Positions 27,710-36,353 of a DNA stretch of 64,000 bases are shown here, one piece after another; within the stretch, counting starts at the first letter, position 1; each line of letters begins with the position of its first letter. Below the pieces are notes generated by a model that saw nothing but the letters and a program-made list of their open reading frames with translations, did not search any database and was not told where the DNA came from. Position numbers and translations under genes: made by a program. The DNA lies in NCBI GenBank assembly GCA_026671195.1, contig JAPOHD010000069.1, positions 167,631 to 231,630 of the forward strand, read 5' to 3'. This DNA is from Draconibacterium aestuarii (lineage in GTDB: Bacteria > Bacteroidota > Bacteroidia > Bacteroidales > Prolixibacteraceae).

Positions 27710-28799
27710 ATGATTTTAAAAGACCAGGTAAAAGACCTAGTTGAGCGCCGGGATGCGCTGAGGAGGCATCTTTGACTACGATGCAAAACTAATTTCACTA
27801 CAAGAGGAAGAACTCAAAACCCAGGATCCTGAGTTTTGGACCAACCCAAAAGAAGCCGAAGCCCAAATGAAAAAAATCCGCACCATAAAAGTGTGGACCG
27901 ATGGTTTCATAAAAGTACACGAAGCCCTTGAAGACTTTCTGGTACTCTACGAATTTTTCGAAATGGAGGAGGCCAGCGAAGAAGAAGTGGATCAGGCGCA
28001 TGTCGAAACACTGGCTCTGATAGAAGAGCTGGAAGCCAAAAATATGCTTCGAAACGAAGAAGACCACCTGGGAGCTGTATTGCGCATTAATGCAGGTGCT
28101 GGGGGGACAGAAAGTAACGACTGGGCCGAAATGCTGTTTAGAATGTACTCGCGCTGGATTGAAAAAAACGGGTACAAAATGAAAATTGCCGATATGCAAA
28201 ACGGCGACGAAGTGGGCATAAAAAGTTGCACCATCGAAATTGAAGGAGAATTTGCGTACGGTTATTTAAAAAGCGAAAACGGAGTTCACCGACTGGTACG
28301 TCTTTCGCCGTTTAATGCACAAAACAAACGAATGACATCGTTTACCTCGGTTTATGTAGCACCACTTGTCGACGACACCATCGAAATAGAAGTGAATCCA
28401 GCCGATATTACCTGGGATACTTTCCGAAGTGGAGGTGCCGGCGGACAGAATGTAAACAAAGTGGAAACCGGAGTACGTTTGCGACATGCTCCCTCAGGAA
28501 TCATTATCGAAAACACAGAAAGCCGCTCGCAACTTGGCAACAAAGAAAATGCTTTACGTTTACTAAAATCGCAATTGTACGAAGAAGAGCTGCGCAAACG
28601 CCACGAAAAAACGGCTGCCATAGAATCGCAAAAGAAAAAAATTGAATGGGGATCGCAAATCAGATCGTATGTTTTGCAGCCTTACAAATTGGTAAAAGAT
28701 GTACGTACAAATTACGAAACAGGTAATGTAAATGCCGTTCTTGATGGCGAACTCGATGGTTTTATAAAAGCCTTTTTAATGGAATTTGGTGGCCAGTAA
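27710..28799 (+). CDS. prfB: Peptide chain release factor 2 with programmed +1 frameshift
   Basis: Translation starts at 27710 and reads 21 codons to CTT TGA at 27770-27775, preceded by an internal Shine-Dalgarno-like AGGAGG at 27761-27766. A +1 shift skips T27773 and continues from GAC at 27774 to the stop at 28799, giving about 362 residues. RF2 hallmarks are present: the SPF anticodon-like tripeptide (LSPFNAQNKR) for UGA/UAA and the catalytic GGQ in SGGAGGQNVNKVETG. The frameshift is the classical autoregulation: when RF2 is scarce the ribosome pauses at UGA and shifts. A plain frame search reports only the part from 27867. Confidence 0.95.
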
Positions 28800-28899
28800 C
28801 ATCAAATTCTTACTTCTTTGCTTTTGGAAATCTGCACTCCTTTTCTGATATTGTGAAAAGATAAAATAGAAATATAAACCGTTATAAATCCGGGCATAC

Positions 28900-30957
28900 A
28901 TGTATTCAAAAGAGAAATTTATTAATCGCGAAATAAGTTGGTTGTCGTTTAATGAAAGAGTTCTTCAGGAAGCCGACGATCCGAATACTCCTTTGTTTGA
29001 ACGGATTCGATTTATTGGTATTTTCTCGAATAACCTCGATGAATTTTTCAGGGTACGCGTAGCGGCGGTTCGCAGAATGGTGACGTTGGGAAAAGATGAA
29101 GAAAACCTTTTGGGAAGCATGACTCCCAAAGAGCTTCACAACCAAATTAAAACGATAGTAAACGACCAGCAAAATAAGGTTCAGAAAATTTTCGCCAACA
29201 TTTTAGACGAATTGGAGGAGAACGATATTTTCATGATCAATGAAAAGGAACTAAATGAAAAGCAGGGAAGAGTTGTAAAAAAATATTTTTACGATAAAGT
29301 ACTTCCCAATCTTGTTCCTATCATGTTGCGAAAAAATAAATTCCCCTATTTACGCGACCGTTCTGCTTACCTTGCATTCAAACTTTCGAAAAAAGAAGAT
29401 CCGGCGGATTATGCTTATTCGCTCATTCGGATTCCCGGACGATCGGTTCCCCGCTTTTTTGTTCTGCCAAAAGAAAACGAAAAGCAGTTTGTAATTATGA
29501 TTGACGACATAATTCGTTACTGCGCCCGAGACATTTTCTTTTATTTCGACTATGATGTTTACGAAGCTTACACCATAAAAATTACCCGCGATGCCGAATT
29601 GGATATCGACGATGACATCTCGAAAAGTTTTATGGAGAAAATGAGCAACAGTCTTAAAAATCGAAAAAAAGGAAAACCTGTTCGTTTAATATACGATGGC
29701 GAAATTCCTGAAGACCTGCTTGAATTTCTACTGAAAAAGATGAAAATGGCAGAAGGCAGTGATGCAGTGCCGGGTGGCAGGTACCACAATCAGAAAGATT
29801 TTATGAATTTCCCCGACATTGGGAAGAAAAAACACTACTACACCAAATTACCACCTTTCCGTCATAAAGACCTGCCTCCATTTACAAGTGTAATGAAAGT
29901 GTTGCGGCAAAAAGATGTAATGCTTCATTATCCTTACCAAACTTTTAATCATTTAATCGACTTTTTGCGCGAAGCAGCCATTGATCCGCAGGTAAAAAAC
30001 ATTGGTCTGACGATATATCGTGTTGCGGCCGATTCGAAAGTGGTAAATGCCCTGTTAAATGCAGTACGTAACGGGAAAAATGTTACCGTGGTTATTGAAT
30101 TGCAGGCACGATTCGATGAAGAAGCCAATATATTCTGGTCGAACAAGTTACAGGAAGAAGGCGCCAATGTTATCAATGGCGTTCCGGGCATGAAAGTACA
30201 TAGTAAATTGGTGTGGGTTCAGCGCAAAGAGGAAGATAAAATGCGCAACTACGCCTACATCGGGACCGGAAATTTCCATGAAGGCACTGCGCGTGTTTAT
30301 GCCGACGACGGATTGCTCACTGCCGACCCACGTCTGGCTGATGAAGTGGGAAAAGTATTTGAATTCTTCAATCAGAACTATAAACATTACAGCTACCAGC
30401 ACCTTGTGGTAAGCCCGTTTATAATGCGTAAACATTTCGAAAAGAACATCGACCACGAAATAAAGCTGGCGAAACAAGGTAAACCCGCCTGGATGACACT
30501 TAAAATGAACAGCCTCATCGATCCTAAAATGATGAAGAAAATTTATGAAGCAGCTGCGGCAGGAGTTCAGGTTAAACTTATTGTTCGGGGAATATTTGGG
30601 CTACAGATTGGATTGAATGGATTTAGTGAAAACATAACAGCAATAAGTATTGTCGATAAATACCTGGAACATTCGCGTATTTTCCTTTTTGGTGCAGGTG
30701 GCGAAGAAAAAATGTACATTTCGTCGGCCGACTGGATGCCACGTAACCTGAACCGAAGAGTTGAAGTGGCCTGCCCCATTTACAATGAAGAGATAAAACA
30801 GGAACTTAAGGAAATGCTGGAAATTCAATTAAGAGACAATTCCAAATCGCGTATATTGGATCCAAATCTTTCGAATAATTATTCAAAACATAATTCCGGA
30901 GAAACGTTCAGAGCGCAGGAAGATTATTACAACTACATTAAATCGATAACAAATTAA
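28900..30957 (+). CDS. ppk1: Polyphosphate kinase 1
   Basis: At 685 residues it has the usual PPK1 length. The N-terminal helical domain (FINREISWLSFNERVLQEA; SNNLDEFFRVRVAAVRR), the head domain and two phospholipase-D-like C-terminal domains are visible. GMKVHSKLVWV supplies the phosphorylated His434 and YLEHSRIF supplies His591, one residue off the E. coli positions 435 and 592. The enzyme makes inorganic polyphosphate from ATP. No ppx exopolyphosphatase gene is next to it. Confidence 0.96.
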   Translation: MYSKEKFINREISWLSFNERVLQEADDPNTPLFERIRFIGIFSNNLDEFFRVRVAAVRRMVTLGKDEENLLGSMTPKELHNQIKTIVNDQQNKVQKIFANILDELEENDIFMINEKELNEKQGRVVKKYFYDKVLPNLVPIMLRKNKFPYLRDRSAYLAFKLSKKEDPADYAYSLIRIPGRSVPRFFVLPKENEKQFVIMIDDIIRYCARDIFFYFDYDVYEAYTIKITRDAELDIDDDISKSFMEKMSNSLKNRKKGKPVRLIYDGEIPEDLLEFLLKKMKMAEGSDAVPGGRYHNQKDFMNFPDIGKKKHYYTKLPPFRHKDLPPFTSVMKVLRQKDVMLHYPYQTFNHLIDFLREAAIDPQVKNIGLTIYRVAADSKVVNALLNAVRNGKNVTVVIELQARFDEEANIFWSNKLQEEGANVINGVPGMKVHSKLVWVQRKEEDKMRNYAYIGTGNFHEGTARVYADDGLLTADPRLADEVGKVFEFFNQNYKHYSYQHLVVSPFIMRKHFEKNIDHEIKLAKQGKPAWMTLKMNSLIDPKMMKKIYEAAAAGVQVKLIVRGIFGLQIGLNGFSENITAISIVDKYLEHSRIFLFGAGGEEKMYISSADWMPRNLNRRVEVACPIYNEEIKQELKEMLEIQLRDNSKSRILDPNLSNNYSKHNSGETFRAQEDYYNYIKSITN

Positions 30958-31037
30958 AGTTTGAGATAAAACACCTGGCAAAGTGAACCTTTTATTGATT
31001 CTCGTGTCTTGATTCTGAAATTTTAAAATCTTATAAA

Positions 31038-31376
31038 ATGAAAATATACCACAATCCACGTTGTTCGAAAAGTCGGAAAGGCCTGCAATATTTAGAAGAA
31101 AAAGGGTGCACATTTGAAGTAGTAAAATACCTGGACGAAGGTATAAGCGAAACCGAACTGGCTGAACTGATTGCCAAAAGCGGGAAAAGCCCTTTTGATT
31201 TTGTTCGTCAGCACGAACAACAATACAAAGACGAATTTAAAGGCAAAATTTTAAGTGACGAAGAATGGATTAAAGTGTTGGTTAAAAATCCGAGGCTGTT
31301 ACATCGCCCGATAATTGTAAATGGCGACAAAGCTGTTTTGGGAAATCCTCCCGAAAATATTGATGCGGTTTTATAA
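31038..31376 (+). CDS. ArsC/Spx-family thioredoxin-like protein (arsenate reductase-like)
   Basis: This 112-residue protein has a thioredoxin fold with HNPRCSKSR at the start (Cys9 with Ser at the second CxxC position), the pattern of glutaredoxin-dependent ArsC. The late VKNPRLLHRPIIVNG segment is also family-typical, with the Arg that binds oxyanion. It could reduce arsenate or another oxidised substrate; no arsenical pump or ArsR gene is nearby, so a general redox role is equally possible. Confidence 0.85.
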   Translation: MKIYHNPRCSKSRKGLQYLEEKGCTFEVVKYLDEGISETELAELIAKSGKSPFDFVRQHEQQYKDEFKGKILSDEEWIKVLVKNPRLLHRPIIVNGDKAVLGNPPENIDAVL

Positions 31377-31417
31377 GAGCAAAAAATGGAATCGTCAAAA
31401 CAAATGCATTGGCGGTT

Positions 31418-32362
31418 CTATTGCAAATTCCCGACAATTACCTGCAATTTTTGTGGAAGGATTTCAATATGGAACTGACTTTCGCCCAGTGCTTCGCCAT
31501 CTACTTCCCCCGCCAAATCAGTTGGCGATGAAATTAGAACTTGTTTGGCCCGAAAACATGCCACCCGCGAATCTTCTATATAGCTGCCTGAATATAAACC
31601 GGCCAGATTTCTTACAATCCCCCAAAAACCAATTTTTTTAATTACAGCAACTTCAAAAATACCGTTATTCGGAATAGCATTTGGTGCTTGTTTCATACCT
31701 CCCCCATTGTATTTTCCAATGGCAACACTCAGCGAAAACAATAATTCTTCTAACGGATCTTTATCAATAACTATTTTTACATTTTGAACTTTGTACTGCA
31801 AAAATGCCGCGAGTAAACTTTGTAAATACACCAACATTCCGCTTCTTCCCTTTTCTTTTAGGGAATTCGCTTTTTGAGCCGTTAATGCATCAAAACCAAA
31901 GCCTGCCATATTCGAAAAATACCTCTGCTTTTCCACCCCATTTTGAGTGTAAGTAAGTTTTCCAACATCCTGAAAAAACGTTTTTCGTTCTTCAATTTTT
32001 TCAATTGCATTTGTATAAGAATTCGGAATTCCAAAGGTTTTTATCCAATCGTTCCCGGTTCCAACAGGGATCATTCCAACCAGAACCTGTTCCGGAGAAA
32101 TTACTTTTTGCAGAAATACTCCATTTACCACTTCGTTTAACGTACCATCGCCACCTGCAACAATTAAATGCCGGCAACCATTTTCTACGGCATGTTTTGC
32201 CAGCTGAATAGCATGTTTTGGATACTCTGAAATAATGAGCGAATAAAGAAAACCCTGAGACTGTAACAGCTTTTCAATCTGATCCAAATCTCTTTTCCCT
32301 CTTCCTCCACCGGCGTGTGGATTCAGAAGTAAAGTCCATTTAGTCTGATGTGTTTTATTCAT
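31418..32362 (-). CDS. Diacylglycerol/lipid kinase (YegS/BmrU family)
   Basis: The 314-residue protein has a DAGK catalytic domain: LLLNPHAGGGRGKRDLDQI at the N-terminus, the nucleotide-binding AGGDGTLNEVVNG, and GMIPVGTGNDWIKTFGIP. The C-terminal beta-sandwich contains LAGEVDGEALG, also typical. It phosphorylates diacylglycerol or a related lipid at the inner face of the membrane. It converges on the ArsC-like gene with a 41-base gap. Confidence 0.88.
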   Translation of the reverse strand: MNKTHQTKWTLLLNPHAGGGRGKRDLDQIEKLLQSQGFLYSLIISEYPKHAIQLAKHAVENGCRHLIVAGGDGTLNEVVNGVFLQKVISPEQVLVGMIPVGTGNDWIKTFGIPNSYTNAIEKIEERKTFFQDVGKLTYTQNGVEKQRYFSNMAGFGFDALTAQKANSLKEKGRSGMLVYLQSLLAAFLQYKVQNVKIVIDKDPLEELLFSLSVAIGKYNGGGMKQAPNAIPNNGIFEVAVIKKIGFWGIVRNLAGLYSGSYIEDSRVACFRAKQVLISSPTDLAGEVDGEALGESQFHIEILPQKLQVIVGNLQ

Positions 32363-32470
32363 TAGTTGTAATTAGTTCGTTTGAAAGATAATGATAATTC
32401 AGAAAAAAGTTCTATCGTGTTTTGTCCATTACTTCCCTTCGCCTTTTCGTTTCCTGAATTTTTGGGCAAC

Positions 32471-32502
32471 AAAAAACCGGATGCAAAACAACCGGTTTTT
32501 TT
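32471..32502 (-). terminator. Terminator of sucCD
   Basis: AAAAAACCGG and CCGGTTTTTTT enclose a loop of 11 bases. It is symmetric, and on the minus strand it follows the sucD stop by 16 bases. Confidence 0.85.
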
Positions 32503-32518
32503 ATGGTAAGTTCAAATT

Positions 32519-33391
32519 TTACAATCCTAACTTTTCTTTAATTAAATCCGGAATTTCCGAAGGTTCTTTCGCCACCGGAACTCCTGCTGCGTTAAACGCT
32601 TTTACTTTTTCTGCTGCTGTTCCCGAGCCACTCGAAATAATAGCACCAGCATGTCCCATTCGTTTTCCTGGAGGTGCCGACTGGCCTGCAATAAATGCAA
32701 CAACCGGCTTGGTCATTTTTTCTTTTATAAATCTCGCAGCCTGCTCTTCAGCATCGCCGCCAATCTCGCCAATTACAACTACTGCATCGGTTTCCGGGTC
32801 GTTTTCGTACATTTCAAGCAAGTCGATAAAATACAAGCCCGAAACGGCATCGCCACCAATACCTACACAGGTTGTTTGTCCGAGACCACTCTCGGTTAAC
32901 ATGTTAACCACTTCATAGGTTAAAGTACCTGAGCGCGAAATCAATCCAATATTTCCTTTTTTGAAAATCATTGCCGGAAGAATACCAATCAAACACTCAT
33001 CAGGAGTAATTAATCCCGGACAGTTGGCTCCAATCAGTTTTGTGCCATTTCGTTTTAATACCGGAGTTACTTTAATCATATCCTGAACCGGAACATGCTC
33101 GGTAATACACACCACCAATTCAACCCCGGCATAGCTGGCTTCCAAAATGGCATCACCCGCAAAAGGAGCCGGAACAAAAATTACCGATGCATTTGCGCCC
33201 GTTGCTTTCACCGCATCTTCAACCGTATTAAAAACCGGAATACCCTCAACCTGCTGACCACCTTTTCCCGGAGAAATTCCGCCAACAATGTGTGTTCCGT
33301 AAGCTTTCATTTTACTGGTATGAAATGCACCATCTCTACCGGTAATTCCCTGTACAATTAACTTTGTATCTTTATTTATTAGAATGCTCAT
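32519..33391 (-). CDS. sucD: Succinate-CoA ligase, alpha subunit
   Basis: The 290-residue subunit has the CoA-binding Rossmann domain ([15 protein letters not shown]) and the phosphohistidine His247 in [16 protein letters not shown]. With SucC it interconverts succinyl-CoA and succinate while making ATP or GTP in the citric acid cycle. It follows sucC after 20 bases in one operon. Confidence 0.97.
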   Translation of the reverse strand: MSILINKDTKLIVQGITGRDGAFHTSKMKAYGTHIVGGISPGKGGQQVEGIPVFNTVEDAVKATGANASVIFVPAPFAGDAILEASYAGVELVVCITEHVPVQDMIKVTPVLKRNGTKLIGANCPGLITPDECLIGILPAMIFKKGNIGLISRSGTLTYEVVNMLTESGLGQTTCVGIGGDAVSGLYFIDLLEMYENDPETDAVVVIGEIGGDAEEQAARFIKEKMTKPVVAFIAGQSAPPGKRMGHAGAIISSGSGTAAEKVKAFNAAGVPVAKEPSEIPDLIKEKLGL

Positions 33392-33411
33392 TTCTTTTCA
33401 CTTTTGACTTT

Positions 33412-34545
33412 CTACTTTTTACTTAATTCAATGGCTGTTTTTGCTGCTTCACTCATGGTTTCCACAACAGGCAATCCGGTTTGTTTAATAATCTCTAAAC
33501 CTTCTTTGGCATTGGTTCCCGACAACCGAATTACAATTGGCACGTCTGTTTTTATAATATCAAGTGCAGTTACCAAACCACGTGCAACGTCGTCGCAGCG
33601 TGTAATACCACCAAAAATGTTAATCATTACCGACTTCACATTTTTGTCACCCAATAAAATATTCATGGCATCCACCACCTTCTGAGGATTGGAAGAACCG
33701 CCAATATCGAGGAAGTTGGCCGGATCGCCACCATACAATTTAATCATATCCATGGTTGCCATTGCCAAACCGGCGCCATTTACCATACAACCAATGTTAC
33801 CATCCAGTTTAATGTAAGAAAGACCTTTGGCGTTTGCTTCAATTTCTTTTTGTTCTTCCTTATCTGCTTCACGCATGGCAATAATTTCTTTCTGGCGGAA
33901 CAAAGCATTGTCGTCGAAATTCATTTTACCATCGATAGCCAATACCTGCTTATCAGGGGTTAGTACCAGCGGATTTATTTCTGCCAGCGAAGAATCAGTT
34001 TCGATATACAACTGGTAAAGTTTAACCAGAATTTCTGCAGCCTGTCGAATTTGTTTTGGATCGTTAAACAGTTGAAGCGCAATTTTACGAGCTTGCCAGT
34101 CCATTAATCCCATTCCCGGATCAATACTCATTTTAATAATCTTTTCCGGCGAAACTTTTGCCACTTCTTCAATTTCCACTCCACCTTCGGCACTTGCCAT
34201 TAACGTCACCGATTTTGTATTACGGTCGTTAATCAAACCAACATAAAATTCCTTTTCAATGTCCACAGCATCGGCAACCAGCACTTTTTCAACTGTTATA
34301 CCTTTAATGTCCATTCCCAGAATTTGTTTGGCTTTCTCAATCGCCTCCGACTTGGTAGTCGCCAGTTTTACTCCACCTGCTTTCCCGCGGCCCCCAACGT
34401 GTACCTGAGCTTTTACTACGCGAAGCTTGTCTTCGTCTGAAACTTTCTTTTTTACTTCATCAACCGAATGGCAAATTACACCTTCCGGTACAGGAATCCC
34501 GTACTTCCTGAATAAATTTCGGGCTTGATATTCGTGAATTTTCAT
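33412..34545 (-). CDS. sucC: Succinate-CoA ligase, beta subunit
   Basis: The 377-residue subunit begins MKIHEYQARNLFRKYGIPVP and has the ATP-grasp domain (VVKAQVHVGGRGKAGGVKL), the metal site region (AEINPLVLTPD) and the C-terminal ligase domain (NIFGGITRCDDVARG). It forms the nucleotide-binding half of succinyl-CoA synthetase. It is the first gene of sucCD. The 291-base region to the divergent SIS gene holds a possible regulator site at 34733-34748. Confidence 0.97.
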   Translation of the reverse strand: MKIHEYQARNLFRKYGIPVPEGVICHSVDEVKKKVSDEDKLRVVKAQVHVGGRGKAGGVKLATTKSEAIEKAKQILGMDIKGITVEKVLVADAVDIEKEFYVGLINDRNTKSVTLMASAEGGVEIEEVAKVSPEKIIKMSIDPGMGLMDWQARKIALQLFNDPKQIRQAAEILVKLYQLYIETDSSLAEINPLVLTPDKQVLAIDGKMNFDDNALFRQKEIIAMREADKEEQKEIEANAKGLSYIKLDGNIGCMVNGAGLAMATMDMIKLYGGDPANFLDIGGSSNPQKVVDAMNILLGDKNVKSVMINIFGGITRCDDVARGLVTALDIIKTDVPIVIRLSGTNAKEGLEIIKQTGLPVVETMSEAAKTAIELSKK

Positions 34546-34732
34546 GTCATTAAAATTGTTTGTATTTAATGCTTTCGATCAAACTTGCCTCATCGTCCAA
34601 CAATAAATTGGGAAGGACTTATAAGGTTCATCTTTTCTTGGTTTTAAAAATTATCGTTAAATGTAACGATTATTTAACTTCAATTGATCGCACATTGTTC
34701 AATAATTTTTATGACATATAACACATTTCTAT

Positions 34733-34748
34733 TGTAACCCAGATCACA
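34733..34748. promoter_or_regulatory. CRP/FNR-like palindrome between sucC and the SIS isomerase gene
   Basis: TGTAACCCAGATCACA matches nine of the ten conserved positions of TGTGA-N6-TCACA. Whether a Crp/Fnr-family protein of this organism uses it is unknown. Confidence 0.25.
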
Positions 34749-34807
34749 TATTTGTAAAATTATTTTAAAAGGAATTGCTCAATATTACAGGCTTCAATAA
34801 TTTCCTT

Positions 34808-34815
34808 TAGATTTG
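34808..34815 (+). promoter_or_regulatory. -7 element for the SIS isomerase gene
   Basis: TAGATTTG fits TAnnTTTG, 21 bases before the ATG at 34837. Confidence 0.4.
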
Positions 34816-34836
34816 CACCGTTAAAGACAATTACGA

Positions 34837-35448
34837 ATGAAGGAAGCTATTAGAAAAGTTATTGAGCAGGAGGCGCAGGCCATTCAAAACATCCCGGTTG
34901 AAGATGGTTTTATTACTGCTATTGATCTTATTCACCAACAAGTACACCAGAAAAAAGGGAAACTGGTAACCAGCGGAATGGGAAAAGCCGGGCAAATTGC
35001 AGCAAATATTGCCACCACTTTTAGTTCAACGGGTACGCCTTCGGTATTTCTTCACCCCAGCGAATCGCAACATGGCGACTTGGGTGTGGTGCAGGAAAAC
35101 GATGTGCTACTTGTAATTTCGAACTCAGGAAAGACACGTGAGATTATTGAACTTATTGAGCTGGCAGAAAACCTGCATGCAGGACTTCCACTTATTGTAA
35201 TATCAAGCAATCCTGATGGCACTCTGGCTAAAAATGCCGATGCTTTTATTTACACCGGAAATCCAAAAGAAGTTTGTCCACTAGGATTATCGCCAACTAC
35301 ATCAACTACAGTAATGACAGTTATTGGCGATGCACTGGTTGTTTCAATGATGAATAAAATTGGCTTTACCAACGATGAATATGCCAAACGTCACCACGGT
35401 GGTTATTTGGGTGATAAATCGCGAATGCAGGCGAAGGGAGGAAAGTAA
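34837..35448 (+). CDS. SIS-domain sugar phosphate isomerase (arabinose-5-phosphate isomerase-like)
   Basis: The 203-residue protein is a single SIS domain: KLVTSGMGKAGQIAANIATTFSSTGTPSVF, the HPSESQHGDLG motif and LLVISNSGKTREIIELI. These match KdsD/KpsF, which convert ribulose-5-phosphate to arabinose-5-phosphate for Kdo synthesis. The pair of C-terminal CBS domains of E. coli KdsD (328 residues) is absent, and the reading frame stops cleanly. No Kdo genes are adjacent, so a related isomerase activity cannot be excluded. Confidence 0.78.
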   Translation: MKEAIRKVIEQEAQAIQNIPVEDGFITAIDLIHQQVHQKKGKLVTSGMGKAGQIAANIATTFSSTGTPSVFLHPSESQHGDLGVVQENDVLLVISNSGKTREIIELIELAENLHAGLPLIVISSNPDGTLAKNADAFIYTGNPKEVCPLGLSPTTSTTVMTVIGDALVVSMMNKIGFTNDEYAKRHHGGYLGDKSRMQAKGGK

Positions 35449-35550
35449 ACCGTTGCAGACATAGGATTGAAAAGAGATTGATGAGATTGGGAAAGATCGA
35501 TTTTTAAAAACAATTTAGCAGTTTTTCAATCGATCAGTATTAATTCTTCA

Positions 35551-35588
35551 AGCACGTAACCTGCAACTTGAAACCCGCAACCCGTAAC
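35551..35588. repeat. Low-complexity intergenic repeat (GTAACCTGCAACTTGAAACCC type)
   Basis: Short variants of GTAAC/GCAAC/GAAAC iterate without coding potential in the spacer before the isochorismatase-like gene. In style it resembles the arm-type repeats at 19721 and 44408. Confidence 0.4.
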
Positions 35589-35604
35589 AATTAAAAACAG
35601 AAAT

Positions 35605-36147
35605 ATGAGAATTGCAAAAGAAAATACAATAGGATTAGTTATTGATATGCAGGAACGTTTATTTCCTGTAATGAACGAAAAAGAGACTTTGCTAAAAAGC
35701 TGTCAGACTTTGGTTGAAGGATTGGGAACTTTAAGCATTCCACTTGTGATTTCGCAACAATATACAAAAGGACTGGGTGAAACTTTACCAGAAATAAAAG
35801 CATTAATTCCTGATTTTGAATACATCGAAAAAAAGGATTTTAGCTGTTGGGACACTCCTGAAATTGCTGCAAAATTTAAAGAACTGGACGCAAAAAATAT
35901 TATCATCTGCGGAATTGAGTCGCATGTTTGCGTGCTGCAAACCGCCGTTGATTTAAAGGCAGCCGGATTAAATCCTATTGTTGTGATGGACTGTGTGTCG
36001 TCGCGTACCGAAGCCAATAAAGAAATGGCCAAAGAGCGGTTCCGTACCGAAGGTATCATGATGACATCATACGAATCAATTCTTTTTGAACTAACACGGT
36101 CGGCAGGAGCTCCGGAATTCAGGGCAATTTCCAAACTAGTGAAGTAG
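35605..36147 (+). CDS. Isochorismatase-family cysteine hydrolase
   Basis: This 180-residue protein has the family triad: Asp in LVIDMQERLFP, Lys in EKKDFSCW and the nucleophile Cys in CGIESHVCVLQTAVDL, followed by a cis-peptide type turn. Members hydrolyse amides or vinyl ethers (nicotinamide, N-carbamoyl compounds, isochorismate). Its short single-domain form resembles YcaC-like hydrolases. No neighbour indicates a substrate. Confidence 0.82.
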   Translation: MRIAKENTIGLVIDMQERLFPVMNEKETLLKSCQTLVEGLGTLSIPLVISQQYTKGLGETLPEIKALIPDFEYIEKKDFSCWDTPEIAAKFKELDAKNIIICGIESHVCVLQTAVDLKAAGLNPIVVMDCVSSRTEANKEMAKERFRTEGIMMTSYESILFELTRSAGAPEFRAISKLVK

Positions 36148-36180
36148 AACACATCCGGCAACAAGCGGAAAAATCACAAA

Positions 36181-36229
36181 AGATGTCATCTGGGCAAATC
36201 ATTTTAAATACCGATGACATCTTTTTTTT
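36181..36229 (+). terminator. Terminator of the isochorismatase-like gene
   Basis: AGATGTCATC pairs perfectly with GATGACATCT across a 28-base loop and is followed by TTTTTTTG. A long in-frame extension of the next gene would have to be translated through it, which argues for the later start at 36354. Confidence 0.85.
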
Positions 36230-36353
36230 GTTTTCCAATCATAAGCTATATAATAATGTTTGTTCTTCGTTAATAAAAGACTCAACACAACAAATAAAAT
36301 TAGCAAATGAAACAACTACTTTCGCTTATCCTATAAATAAAAAAACAACAAAA

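Noticed and set aside
36183..36353. N-terminal extension of the PurF paralogue from an ATG at 36183
   Set aside because: It would be translated through a perfect terminator hairpin and has no family resemblance; the ATG at 36354 fits the family start.
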